33,823 nt of DNA from Candidatus Intestinimonas pullistercoris (GCA_019119795.1 DWWJ01000072.1:1-33823); one strand, 5' to 3'. Shown: positions 7,584 through 16,962, counted from the stretch's first letter. Notes: generated from the sequence alone by a model not told the origin. Translations and numbers: made by a program.

Positions 7584-9845
7584 TTAAGATGTCCCCCGCA
7601 CGGTGACGGTGAGGTTGCCCTGCTGGTCGGTGCGGTAGACGGCGCAGCCCGCCTCCGCCAGCCGCAGCAGGGTCTCGGGGGCGGGGTGGCCGTAGTTGTT
7701 GTAGCCGCAGGAGATGAGGACAGTCTCTGGCGTCACGGTCTCCAGCAGGAGCTGGGAGGTGGCCGAGCGGGAGCCGTGGTGCCCCGCCACCAGCAGGTCG
7801 ATGTCGGGGAGGTCCCCGTACTTTACCAGCCGCTTTTCGATGTCCGAGCCCATGTCCCCGGTGAGGAGGGCGGAGAAGCCCGCCCCCTGGAAGAGCAGGC
7901 TCAGGCCCTCCTCGTTGGCGTCTCCGGCCCCCAGCGGGGCGTAGAGGGTGAGCTCCGCCGGGCCGAAGGAGAGGCGCTGGTCATCGGTGACGAACCAGAC
8001 CTGGGTCCCGTGGGCCTCAGCCGCCGCCAAAAGCTCCTGGCGGAAGGGGTCCTCCCGGTCCACGTCGGGGACGGCCAGGGCGGAGACCTCCATGCGCTCC
8101 AGGAGCTCCAGGACCCCGTTGGCGTGGTCGGCGTGGTAGTGGGTGAGCACCAGCAGGTCGATCCGGTCCACCCCCACGGTGCTCAGATAGTCGGCGGCCA
8201 GGTCTCCGGCGTTCCGCCGGGCGCTGCCGCCGCAGTCCACCAGGGCTACACGGTCCCCGGCCCGGAGGGCCACGCACTGGCCCTGGCCCACGTCCAGGGC
8301 GGTGAGGGTCAGGGGGCCCATGCGGTAGGCCGCGTGGTGGAGCACCAGCGCCGAGCCGAGCACTATGATCGAGCAGCACAGGGGGACCAGGGGGCGCCTG
8401 GGCCCCCGGAGGGCGAGGAAGCACAGCCACAGCAGGTAGAGCACCGCCAGGCCGCCCAGGAGGTAGGGCCCGTCCACCGCCAGGGCGGCATAGGGGACCC
8501 GGGCAAGGCCCCGGGCCAGAAAGAGCACCAGCCGGGGGAGGACTGCCAGCAGGCTCCCCAGGAGCTGGGCCGGTCCCGGCAGCGCCAGGGCCAGCAGGGC
8601 GGTGAGGAGCCCGGCCTGGAAGGTGAGCTGGATGAGGAAGAGGCACAAAAGGTTGGCCACCGGGGCGACCAGGGAGACGGTGCCGAAGTACCAGGCCCCC
8701 AGGGGCAGGGTGAAGGCGGTGGCCCCTACGGTGGTGCCTAGGGAGACGGCCGCCCCCCGGAGGAGCCCTAGCAGGCGGGGCCGGAGGCCCTTCCCCCGGC
8801 CCGCCTTGGGCAGGTGGGCGGTGAGGGCGCCGCTGATCCGGCCGGAGAAGGCCAGGATGCCCGCCACCGAGGCGAAGGAGAGCTGGAGCCCGACGCTCTG
8901 GCAGGCGTGGGGGTTCTGGAAGAGCAGCACCATCAGGGCAAAGGACAGGCTGGTGGGGGCGTCGCTCTCACGGTCCAGCAGGGGGCCCAGGAGCAGGAGG
9001 GCGTTCATGATGACGGAGCGGATCACCGAGGGGGTGCAGCCCGTGATCAGGGCGTAGACCGCCATCACCGGCAGGGCCAGCAGGGCCGCCCGGCGGCGGT
9101 AGCGGCTCCCGGCCAGGGCCACGGCCAGCTGGGCCAGGAAGCCGATATGGAGCCCCGACACCGCTACCGCGTGGGCAAGGCCGGTGCGCTGGAGGGCGGC
9201 GTATTCCGTCTCGGTGAGGCCGTCCTTGTCCCCGGTGAGAAGGGCGGTGACCAGCCCCGCCGCGTCCGCCGGGAAGGCGCCGGCCACCGCCTCCTTCAAG
9301 GCACGGGCCCAGTGGGCGGGGAGGTACCGCAGGGGGATGCGCTCCGGCCGCGTGAGCTCCGCGTCCCCCTGGGCGTAGGCCAGTAGGTAGATGCCCTGGG
9401 CGGTGTAGTCCCCGGAGACCTGCCCACGGACCACGCCGGAGGTCCGGCAGGAGGCGGTCACCGTGACACGGTCCCCGGGGGCGGCCGCCATCAGCTCCGG
9501 CTCCCCGTAGAGCCGGGCCAGGAAGGCGGGGCCCTCCTCCGGCTCCACCCGGATGTCCACCGCCCCACCGTAGGCCGTCTCGTAGGGCCAGTCCGCCACC
9601 GTGGCGGTGAGGGAGGCATAGGAGCCCTCCAGGGCCCGGGCGGGGGACAGGAAGAGGACGTCATAGGCCTGGCTCCACAGCAGTCCGGTTATAACTCCGG
9701 CGCACACCAGGGCACAGCGGAGCCGCCGGTCCTCCCGCCGCCGGAGGGCGGGGAGGGCCAGCAGGGCCAGAAGGGGGAGAGCCCCATAGGCCCAGGCAAA
9801 GACCGCCGCCGAAAAGGAGGCGGCAAAGGCGGCCAGCTTACGCAT
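7584..9845 (-). CDS. comEC: DNA internalization-related competence protein ComEC/Rec2
   Basis: 753 aa with multi-TM competence domain (GLAHAVAVSGLHIGFLAQL, GCTPSVIRSVIMN) and a C-terminal metallo-beta-lactamase domain (LTHYHADHANG, VAGHHGS). Confidence 0.95.
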   Translation of the reverse strand: MRKLAAFAASFSAAVFAWAYGALPLLALLALPALRRREDRRLRCALVCAGVITGLLWSQAYDVLFLSPARALEGSYASLTATVADWPYETAYGGAVDIRVEPEEGPAFLARLYGEPELMAAAPGDRVTVTASCRTSGVVRGQVSGDYTAQGIYLLAYAQGDAELTRPERIPLRYLPAHWARALKEAVAGAFPADAAGLVTALLTGDKDGLTETEYAALQRTGLAHAVAVSGLHIGFLAQLAVALAGSRYRRRAALLALPVMAVYALITGCTPSVIRSVIMNALLLLGPLLDRESDAPTSLSFALMVLLFQNPHACQSVGLQLSFASVAGILAFSGRISGALTAHLPKAGRGKGLRPRLLGLLRGAAVSLGTTVGATAFTLPLGAWYFGTVSLVAPVANLLCLFLIQLTFQAGLLTALLALALPGPAQLLGSLLAVLPRLVLFLARGLARVPYAALAVDGPYLLGGLAVLYLLWLCFLALRGPRRPLVPLCCSIIVLGSALVLHHAAYRMGPLTLTALDVGQGQCVALRAGDRVALVDCGGSARRNAGDLAADYLSTVGVDRIDLLVLTHYHADHANGVLELLERMEVSALAVPDVDREDPFRQELLAAAEAHGTQVWFVTDDQRLSFGPAELTLYAPLGAGDANEEGLSLLFQGAGFSALLTGDMGSDIEKRLVKYGDLPDIDLLVAGHHGSRSATSQLLLETVTPETVLISCGYNNYGHPAPETLLRLAEAGCAVYRTDQQGNLTVTVRGTS

Positions 9846-10056
9846 GGGGCGGGGAGGGATCGTCGGTGCGGCCCAGAAGATAGTCGGTGCTGGTCTGATA
9901 ATAGTCGGCCAGCGCGATGACTGCCCAGGTGGGGATTTCCCGGATGCCCTTTTCGTAACGGCGGTAGACCTCCGGACGCATCTTCAGCGCCGCCGCCACC
10001 TCTTTCTGCTTCAGGTCCCGGTCCACACGCATATCCGCAAGGCGTCTGAAAAACAT
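9838..10056 (-). CDS. Small XRE-family HTH transcriptional regulator
   Basis: 72 aa: LADMRVDRDLKQKEVAAALKMRPEVYRRYEKGIREIPTWAVIALADYYQTSTDYLLGRTD. Confidence 0.9.
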   Translation of the reverse strand: MFFRRLADMRVDRDLKQKEVAAALKMRPEVYRRYEKGIREIPTWAVIALADYYQTSTDYLLGRTDDPSPPHA

Positions 10057-10258
10057 ACTATCACCTAGTCAACACTACCATTTGGTAGGTTACCCATGGC
10101 GATTCAGGACCATACGGTAGTATTTTACCATTTTCAGTATGCTTTGAAAAGCAGTTTTTGAGAGACAACGGAGAGGGGCCGGCCCTGGCCCCTTTCTAAC
10201 TTTTTTCTAACATCTGCCCGAAGGGGGGCCAAACGACAGGTTTTGCCAAGGTCTGCCG

Positions 10259-10287
10259 TTTACAAAAAACGGGGGTTGTGGTAGGAT
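10259..10287 (+). promoter_or_regulatory. Candidate sigma-A promoter for the 10337 gene, overlapping an inverted repeat
   Basis: TTTACA (10259-10264), 17 nt, TAGGAT (10282-10287). GTGGTAGG (10278-10285) and CCTACCAC (10302-10309) flank or overlap the -10. Confidence 0.55.
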
Positions 10288-10336
10288 AACTAGTGATTTT
10301 ACCTACCACCCGCGTTGATTTTTCTGGAGGCACTAC

Positions 10337-13300
10337 ATGAAACGATTTGGCATCCGCGCCACGGCCCTGGCCCTGGCCGTTCTCATTGGACTCGCCCCCG
10401 CGGCCTCCGCCTCGGTGGCCCTGGGAGACGACCTACATAGCGGTACAGTGGAGCTGGCCCCAGGCACTGAACTCAACCAGCAGGTCTTCTGGAGCAACTC
10501 CCGCTCCGACCTGCGCCGGGAGAACTATCTGGTCTACTCCCCGACTGACGGGGTCTGCCCCGTGGTGGTCTACGGAGACAAGCTCCTGAGCAAGCAGGAC
10601 CTCTCCGCCATGGCCAGCTCCTTGGAAGCCCAGGGGCTCCGGGTGCTGGGCGGAGTCAACGGGGACTTCTTCGACCTCTCCACCGGCAACGCCCTGGGGG
10701 TCATCATCAGCGAGGGGGTCCTCCGGACCACCTCCGGGGGCTATTACGCCATCGGCTTCCTGGAGGACGGCACCGCCTTCATCGGCAAGCCGGATATTTC
10801 AGTCACCGCCACCTTCAGCGGGGCCACCATGCGGGTCACCGACGTGAACAAGACCCGCACCGCCGCCGACGGCACCCACGAGGGGGGGCTCTACCTCTAT
10901 ACCGACGAGTACAGCCGCACCACCCAGCACACCGCCCCCGGCTATGACGTCATCCTCACCCCGGTCACCGACGATCTGGGCTCCACTATAGATGTGGACC
11001 TGGACGTCACCGACCCCGAGGAGCAGGACCCGGACGCCCAGCAGGAGACGGAGGAGACCCAGGACCCGGATGCGGAGGAGGGCTCCGGCGGGGACACGAG
11101 GGACGACACAGAGGAGTCCGGCGAGGCGGACAGCTCCAACGGGGACGCGGAGGAGTCCGGCGAGGCGGACAGCTCCAACACGGACCCGGGGGAAGCGGAC
11201 CAGGCTACCGACTCCCAGGACCTGGAGGACACAGAAACCGTGGCAGAGGGGACCCAGGAGGTGGACGAGGTCACCGGCTCCCTGACCATCACCAACGAGC
11301 TGAAGGTGGGCGGCCGCCTGGTCTGCACTGTGGACCAGGTGCTGGAGTCCACCGGCTCCATCGAAATTCCCGCCGGGAAGCTGGTGCTCACCGTCAACCA
11401 GAACAACAACGAGTGGCTCCTGGGCCAGGTCCAGAGCCTGAAGGCCGGGGACCAGGTGACCATTGACGTCACCGCCGCTGACACCCGCTGGGAGGATGTG
11501 GTCACCGCCATCGGCGGCTTCTACAAGATCGTCACGGGGGGACAGGTGGGCCCCGACACCGACAGCACTGCCAACCCCCGCACCGCCATCGGCATCCGGG
11601 CCGACGGCAGCGTGGTCTTCTATACCATTGACGGCCGGCAGTCCGGCTACAGCGTGGGGGCCACCCTGACCCAGGTGGCCCAGCGGCTCATCGAGCTGGG
11701 CTGTGTGGAGGCCATCGGCCTGGACGGCGGCGGCTCCACCGTCATCGGGGCCACCCTGCCGGACGAGGAGACCATGTCCATCCTGAACCGGCCCTCGGAC
11801 GGCTCCCTCCGGGCGGTGACCAACGGCATCTTCCTGGTCTCCGAGCTGGAGCCCACGGAGGAGCTGGACCACTACTATGTCACCCCCTACAGCTCTCTGG
11901 TGCTCTCCGGGGCCCAGGTGGCCCTGACGGCCATCCCCGTGGACACCAACGGCTATACCTTCTCTGACGACAGCACCGTCCTCTGGTCCATCCAGAACGG
12001 AGACGGGGTGGTCAGCGTGGACGGCGTCTTCACTGCCGGCAGCGAGAGCGGCACCACCCAGGTCACCGCCGCCTCCAGCGCGGCGGAGGGCACCGCCTCC
12101 TTTACCGTGGTGAAGACCCCGGACACCATCGCCGTCTCCAACCAGGAGACGGGGGCCCCGGTGACCGCCCTGGCCCTGGACCCCATGGACACCGTGGACC
12201 TCACCGCCAACGCCACCTGGAAGAACATGATCCTGACCTCTCAGGACACCTGCTACACCTGGAGCGCCGACGAGGCCATCGGCACGGTGGACGAAAACGG
12301 CGTCTTTACTGCCTCCGACGTCAGCGGCACCGGCAACCTCACGGTCCGGGCCGGGGACCGGAGCCTCACCATCCCCGTCACTGTGGCCGGGCACATCCAG
12401 GAGCTGGAGTCCTTTGAGGGCGGGGAGGTCACCGTCTTCACCGGCACCGACACCACTGTGGTGAGCCTGGAGACCTCCGCCGACCTGGTGCGCTACGGCC
12501 GGCAGTCCCTCCGGCTGGACTACCAGGCCGGGACCACCGGCTCCGCCGCTGTGGGGGCCGCCCTGACCATCCCCGAGGGGGACCGCTATCTGAGCCTGTG
12601 GGTCTACGGGGACGGCTCCGGGAACACCCTCACCGCCACCGTCACCGACACCGCCGGGACGGCCTCCGACGTGGTCCTGGGGACCCTGGACTTCACCGGC
12701 TGGCAGCATCTTGCCACCCTCCTCCCGGAGAACGCCGCGTCGGTCACCGCCCTGAACGTGGTCTACGGCGGCGGCGAGAAGGCCGTGGGCACCCTCTACC
12801 TGGATCAGATCACCAGCGGCACCGAGTCGGCCGGGGATGAGACGCCCCCCACCGTCACTGTCAGCGTGGCTGACGGGGTCCTCACCGCCTATGTCTCCGA
12901 CAACATGGACAAGAGCTTTGCCAAGTCCGCCGTCACCCTGACCTGGGACGGCGCAAGCGTGGACTTCACCTGGGAGGAAGAGGCCGGGGCCCTGACCTGG
13001 ACCCTCCCGGCGGAGGACGGCCGGCTCCACCGGGCCACCGTCACCGCCTCCGACCAGAGCGGCAACACCGGCCGGGGTTCGGTCAACGTGACTCCCGCGG
13101 ACGGCACCTCCACCGCCCAGAATCCCTTCGTGGACATGACTGCCCACTGGGCCAGCCCCTACACCACCTACCTCTATGACAGCGGCGTGGTCCAGGGGGT
13201 GGACTCCGACGCGGGTCCCCTCTTCCAGCCCGACAAGAACATCACCCGGGGCGAGTTCGCCCTGATGGTGGCCCGCTGGATGGGCCTGGACCTGGATTCC

Positions 13301-13666
13301 TATGCCGATGTGGAGCTTCCCTTTGCCGATCTGGACACCGTTCCGTCCTGGTGCCTCAACGCCATGAAGGCCATGTACGCCGAGGGCATCCTCAAGGGCA
13401 GCCTGGAGGGCGGCGTCCTCATGGGGCGGGCCACCGCCTCCATCAGCCGGGCCGAGGCCATGACCATCCTGGGCCGCATCCAGGGCCAGGGCTATATCCG
13501 CCAGAGCCTCACCTTCTCTGACGCCGACCAGGTCCCCGCCTGGGCCCTGTCCTATGTGGAGACCCTGGTGGGCCAGGGCATCATCTCTGGCTACGACAAC
13601 CTCCTGCGCCCCAATGACTCGGTCACCCGGGCCGAGGTGGCCAAGATGCTCTTCTTCCTGCTGTAA
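10337..13666 (+). CDS. Secreted phosphodiester glycosidase (NAGPA/DUF2233-like) with Ig-like repeats and C-terminal SLH domains
   Basis: 1109 aa; signal peptide MKRFGIRATALALAVLIGLAPAASA; RVLGGVNGDFFDLSTGNALGVIISEG, NPRTAIGIRADGSVVFYTIDGRQ, EAIGLDGGGSTVI motifs; Big-type repeats; three SLH-like repeats ending RPNDSVTRAEVAKMLFFLL. Confidence 0.9.
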   Translation: MKRFGIRATALALAVLIGLAPAASASVALGDDLHSGTVELAPGTELNQQVFWSNSRSDLRRENYLVYSPTDGVCPVVVYGDKLLSKQDLSAMASSLEAQGLRVLGGVNGDFFDLSTGNALGVIISEGVLRTTSGGYYAIGFLEDGTAFIGKPDISVTATFSGATMRVTDVNKTRTAADGTHEGGLYLYTDEYSRTTQHTAPGYDVILTPVTDDLGSTIDVDLDVTDPEEQDPDAQQETEETQDPDAEEGSGGDTRDDTEESGEADSSNGDAEESGEADSSNTDPGEADQATDSQDLEDTETVAEGTQEVDEVTGSLTITNELKVGGRLVCTVDQVLESTGSIEIPAGKLVLTVNQNNNEWLLGQVQSLKAGDQVTIDVTAADTRWEDVVTAIGGFYKIVTGGQVGPDTDSTANPRTAIGIRADGSVVFYTIDGRQSGYSVGATLTQVAQRLIELGCVEAIGLDGGGSTVIGATLPDEETMSILNRPSDGSLRAVTNGIFLVSELEPTEELDHYYVTPYSSLVLSGAQVALTAIPVDTNGYTFSDDSTVLWSIQNGDGVVSVDGVFTAGSESGTTQVTAASSAAEGTASFTVVKTPDTIAVSNQETGAPVTALALDPMDTVDLTANATWKNMILTSQDTCYTWSADEAIGTVDENGVFTASDVSGTGNLTVRAGDRSLTIPVTVAGHIQELESFEGGEVTVFTGTDTTVVSLETSADLVRYGRQSLRLDYQAGTTGSAAVGAALTIPEGDRYLSLWVYGDGSGNTLTATVTDTAGTASDVVLGTLDFTGWQHLATLLPENAASVTALNVVYGGGEKAVGTLYLDQITSGTESAGDETPPTVTVSVADGVLTAYVSDNMDKSFAKSAVTLTWDGASVDFTWEEEAGALTWTLPAEDGRLHRATVTASDQSGNTGRGSVNVTPADGTSTAQNPFVDMTAHWASPYTTYLYDSGVVQGVDSDAGPLFQPDKNITRGEFALMVARWMGLDLDSYADVELPFADLDTVPSWCLNAMKAMYAEGILKGSLEGGVLMGRATASISRAEAMTILGRIQGQGYIRQSLTFSDADQVPAWALSYVETLVGQGIISGYDNLLRPNDSVTRAEVAKMLFFLL
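11111..11179 (+). repeat. Coding tandem duplication, 39-bp period, in an acidic linker
   Basis: GAGGAGTCCGGCGAGGCGGACAGCTCCAAC occurs at 11111-11140 and identically at 11150-11179; encodes EESGEADSSNGDA / EESGEADSSNTDP. Confidence 0.9.
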
Positions 13667-13671
13667 GCCTC

Positions 13672-13711
13672 CGGGCCGCACCATCTCTCTAATGGTGCGG
13701 CCCGTTTTTTT
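13672..13711 (+). terminator. Rho-independent terminator
   Basis: CGGGCCGCACCAT-ctctcta-ATGGTGCGGCCCG followed by TTTTTTT. Confidence 0.95.
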
Positions 13712-13804
13712 CCAGAAAGACTGGAACCATCTCCCGGCTTTTTCGTCTAAAAGCGTAAGAGACCCGTCCTGTCGTCAAATTTTGGAGTATTGGAGGTATG
13801 GAAG

Positions 13805-15979
13805 ATGAAAAAACTGCTCGCGCTGCTGCTCAGCGCCGCCCTGCTCACCGGGACGGCCCTCCCCGCCCTGGGGGCGGAGGAGGCGTCCGCCGACGCCAAG
13901 CTGGCCCAGGTGACCCAGGCGGTCAAGGAGCGGCTGGACCTGGACACCAGCGGATATGACGAGTTCCGCGGGGAGAGCTGGCAGCAGGAGCTGGCCACCG
14001 TCTGGCAGCTGGACTGGTCGGGAGAAGAGGGCTCCCTCTCGGTGCAGGCCCTGGAGGACGGTACCATCGTGTCCTATGTCCGCTCAGACGGAGAGGACGG
14101 CATTGCCGTCTGGGGGGAATCGGGGTCCCTCCCCGCCTTCCCGCAGGGGGACCCGGAGGTGGCGGCCGCCGCCGCGGAGGCATTCCTGGCCAAGGTGCTG
14201 GACCCTGCCCTGGAGACCGTCCGGCTGGAGGAGCCCCAGGGAGAGCGGCTGGGGGCGGACAGCTACCGCTTCTCCGGTAGCATCCTGCTCCACGGCATCC
14301 CCTCGCCCCTGTCCTACAGCGTCACCGTCCGGGCCACCGATAACCAGGTGACCCGCTTCTCCCGGGATGCCCTGGCCACCACCTGCCTGGGCGGGGTCCC
14401 CGGGCCGGAGACCGCCGTCACCGCCGCACAGGCGGGGGAGGCCCTCCGAGGGACCCTCTCCCTGCGGCTGGAGTACGTCCTGCCGGAGGCCGACAGCACC
14501 CAGGCCGTTCTCCGCTACCTGCCGGAGCGCGGCCATGAATACTATGTGGACGCCAAGACCGGGGAGCTGGTGGACCTCACCGCTCTGGAGGAGAAGATGT
14601 ACCAGGCGGGCGGCGGAGACGCCGCCGCGGGAGAGTCGGCCACTGACGAGGCCCTCAGCAACTCCGGCGCCCTGACGGAGGCCGAGCAGGAGGGCATCCG
14701 GAAGCTGGAGGGGGTCCAGGCCAGCGATGAGCTGGACACCGCCCTGCGGGCGGTGCCGGAATACGGCCTGGAGGACTACACCCTGGCCAACAGCCGCTAC
14801 CAGCTGGTGGAGGAGGACGGGGGAGAGGAGCAGGTCCTCTGCCATCTGACCTACAGCCGCTCTGACGGGGAGAACGTCTACCGCCGGACCTTCACCGTGG
14901 ACGCCCGCACCGGAGGGGTCCAGTCGGTCTGGTCCTCCGCCCCCTGGGACGAGGAGCGGACCCCCGCTTTCCCGGCAGAGGAGGCCCAGGCCCGGGCAGA
15001 GGCTTTCCTGGCGGCCTACTATGGGGACCACGCCGCCCATCTGGCCCTCTATGACACCACCGACCGCACGGCGGAGGGGGCGCCCTCCTTTACCTTTACC
15101 TTCACCCGCCAGGAGAACGGCATCTTCTTCCCGGAGGATTCCTACACGGTGGGCATCGACGCCGCGGACGGCTCCGTGAGCGGCCTGAACTTCCAGTATC
15201 ACGAGGATGTGACCTTCCAGAGCCCGGAGGGGATCGTGGACGCCGAAGCCGCCCTGGACGCCTGGATGGGGACCTATGAGGTGGCCCTCTCCTACCTCCT
15301 GGTCCCCCGCCCCCTGGTGGAGAGCGACCCCACCGAGGCCCGGCTCATCCAGCTGGGGCTGACCCACTTCTACGGCCTGGAGCTGGGCTACGGCCTGGAG
15401 CGCCGGGAGGGGAGCTGGATCGGCGTGGATGCCAAGACCGGCGAGGCCCTTCAGCGGGAGGCCACCCCTGCGGAGGGCCCATCCTATGACGACCTGGAGG
15501 GCCACTGGGCCCAGGCGGAGGTGGAGCGGCTGGCCCGGTATGGCGTGGGCTATGCCTCGGCCTCCTTCCAGCCCGGCAGGGCCCTGACCCAGGCCGACCT
15601 GGTCTGCCTCCTGGCCAGCACCCAGGGGAGCTGGCTCCTGCTGGACCCGGAGGCGGCCACGGAAGAGGAGCTGGACGAAGCCTACGCCGCGGTTTACCGC
15701 ATGGGGGCCCTGACCCGGCAGGAGCGGCAGGAAGACGCCCTCCTGACCCGGAGCGACGTGGTGCGGATGCTGCTGGACGCCGCCGGCTATGGCAGGGTGG
15801 CCCGGCTGGAGGGTATCTTCACCTGTGCCTTCTCGGACCGCGCGGAGATCCCAGACAGCGAGCTGGGCTACGCCGCCCTGGCCCAGGCCCTGGGGCTGGC
15901 CCAGGAGACCTATGCCGGGGCGCGCACCGCGACCCGGGCCGAAGCCGCTGTGATGCTCTGCCGCCTGCTGGAGGGCTGA
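13805..15979 (+). CDS. Secreted YcdB/YcdC (PepSY-like) repeat protein with SLH-like C-terminus
   Basis: MKKLLALLLSAALLTGTALPALGAEEA signal peptide; RGHEYYVDAKTGELVDLTAL, RRTFTVDARTGGVQSV repeats; C-terminal YDDLEGHWAQAEVERLARYGV and RATRAEAAVMLCRLLEG. GGAGG upstream of the ATG at 13805, preferred over the TTG at 13790. Confidence 0.85.
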   Translation: MKKLLALLLSAALLTGTALPALGAEEASADAKLAQVTQAVKERLDLDTSGYDEFRGESWQQELATVWQLDWSGEEGSLSVQALEDGTIVSYVRSDGEDGIAVWGESGSLPAFPQGDPEVAAAAAEAFLAKVLDPALETVRLEEPQGERLGADSYRFSGSILLHGIPSPLSYSVTVRATDNQVTRFSRDALATTCLGGVPGPETAVTAAQAGEALRGTLSLRLEYVLPEADSTQAVLRYLPERGHEYYVDAKTGELVDLTALEEKMYQAGGGDAAAGESATDEALSNSGALTEAEQEGIRKLEGVQASDELDTALRAVPEYGLEDYTLANSRYQLVEEDGGEEQVLCHLTYSRSDGENVYRRTFTVDARTGGVQSVWSSAPWDEERTPAFPAEEAQARAEAFLAAYYGDHAAHLALYDTTDRTAEGAPSFTFTFTRQENGIFFPEDSYTVGIDAADGSVSGLNFQYHEDVTFQSPEGIVDAEAALDAWMGTYEVALSYLLVPRPLVESDPTEARLIQLGLTHFYGLELGYGLERREGSWIGVDAKTGEALQREATPAEGPSYDDLEGHWAQAEVERLARYGVGYASASFQPGRALTQADLVCLLASTQGSWLLLDPEAATEEELDEAYAAVYRMGALTRQERQEDALLTRSDVVRMLLDAAGYGRVARLEGIFTCAFSDRAEIPDSELGYAALAQALGLAQETYAGARTATRAEAAVMLCRLLEG

Positions 15980-16011
15980 AGCCTCCGGCGGCACCGGACA
16001 AGAGAGAAAAC

Positions 16012-16052
16012 GAACACGCCCCCGGAGGCAGATGCCTTCCGGGGGCGTGTTC
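16012..16052 (-). terminator. Terminator of the rpsF-ssb-rpsR operon
   Basis: GAACACGCCCCCGGAaGGCA-tc-TGCCTCCGGGGGCGTGTTC followed on the minus strand by GTTTTCTCTCTTG. Confidence 0.8.
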
Positions 16053-16082
16053 GGCGTGGGGGAGTCCCAATATCTGATGTCC

Positions 16083-16322
16083 TTAGTCTGTGACGAAGGG
16101 CAGCAGTGCGATCTGACGGGCCTGCTTGATGGCCTGAGTCAGCTGACGCTGATGCATGGCGCAGGTGCCAGTGGTCCGGCGGGGCAGGATCTTGGACCGC
16201 TCGGAGAGGAACCGCCGCAGCTTGGCGGCGTCCTTATAGTCGATGTGCTCGACCTTGTCTACACAAAAGCTGCAAACCTTGCGGCGCTTCCGGCCGCGGG
16301 GACGCTCTCTATCCATAGGCAT
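16083..16322 (-). CDS. rpsR: 30S ribosomal protein S18
   Basis: 79 aa: [64 protein letters not shown]. Confidence 0.98.
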   Translation of the reverse strand: MPMDRERPRGRKRRKVCSFCVDKVEHIDYKDAAKLRRFLSERSKILPRRTTGTCAMHQRQLTQAIKQARQIALLPFVTD

Positions 16323-16365
16323 GGTAAGTGACCCTCCTTATCGTTAAAATGAAATCAAATGGTGC

Positions 16366-16473
16366 GCACAAGCGTTTTGGCCGAGGGCCAAAAGCTTGCC
16401 GCAGGGCGAATTCAGTTCACCCGAGGAAGGAAAAGATTCGGGGACCCATTTTGACGCCTTGCGTCAAAATGGG
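16366..16473 (-). repeat. Cluster of three hairpins in the ssb-rpsR spacer
   Basis: Plus-strand text CAAGCgTTTTGGCC-gag-GGCCAAAAGCTTG; GGGCGAA-ttcag-TTCACCC; CCCATTTTGACGC-ctt-GCGTCAAAATGGG. The last overlaps the ssb stop codon. Confidence 0.8.
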
Positions 16474-16949
16474 AGTTCGCCGTCGTCATCATCCAGCTCG
16501 GCAAACTGGCTCCCGCCGCCCATAGGGGCGGTATAGGCCGGAGGCGGAACAGGAGCACTGGCCGCGGGCGCCGGGGCGGAATAGCCGCCGCCGTAACCGC
16601 CGTAGCTCCCGCCCCCTTCGGCGTCCCGGCGGGAATCTCCGAAGTAGACGTTGTCGGCCACCACCTCAGCGGCGGTGCGCCGGTTGCCGTCCCGGTCGGT
16701 GTAATCCCGCATCTGGAGTCGGCCCTCTACCACGGCCATGCGGCCCTTGGTGAAGTAGCGGGAGACGAACTCCGCGGTGGCCCGCCAGGCCACCACGTTG
16801 ATGAAGTCGGCCTTCTTCTCGCCGGTCTCCCGGTCCTTGAAGTCCCGGTCTACCGCCAGACGGAAGGAGGCCACGGCCACCCCGTTGGGGGTGTGCCGCA
16901 TCTCAGGGTCGGCCACCAGCCGGCCCTGAAGGAAAATTTTGTTGAGCAT
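16464..16949 (-). CDS. ssb: Single-stranded DNA-binding protein
   Basis: 161 aa: MLNKIFLQGRLVADPEMRHTPNGVAVASFRLAVDRDFKDRETGEKKADFINVVAWRATAEFVSRYFTKGRMAVVEGRLQMRDYTDRDGNRR...; acidic tip DDDDGELPF. Confidence 0.98.
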   Translation of the reverse strand: MLNKIFLQGRLVADPEMRHTPNGVAVASFRLAVDRDFKDRETGEKKADFINVVAWRATAEFVSRYFTKGRMAVVEGRLQMRDYTDRDGNRRTAAEVVADNVYFGDSRRDAEGGGSYGGYGGGYSAPAPAASAPVPPPAYTAPMGGGSQFAELDDDDGELPF

Positions 16950-16962
16950 TCCGCCGCTCCTC

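Noticed and set aside
10799-13684. 961-aa minus-strand ORF antisense to the SLH glycosidase
   Set aside because: Low-complexity G/H/D/V-rich translation, no signature. The plus frame has a signal peptide, domains and a terminator.
14084-15994. 636-aa minus-strand ORF antisense to the YcdB/SLH gene
   Set aside because: Same GC-bias artefact. The sense frame has an RBS, signal peptide and SLH motif.
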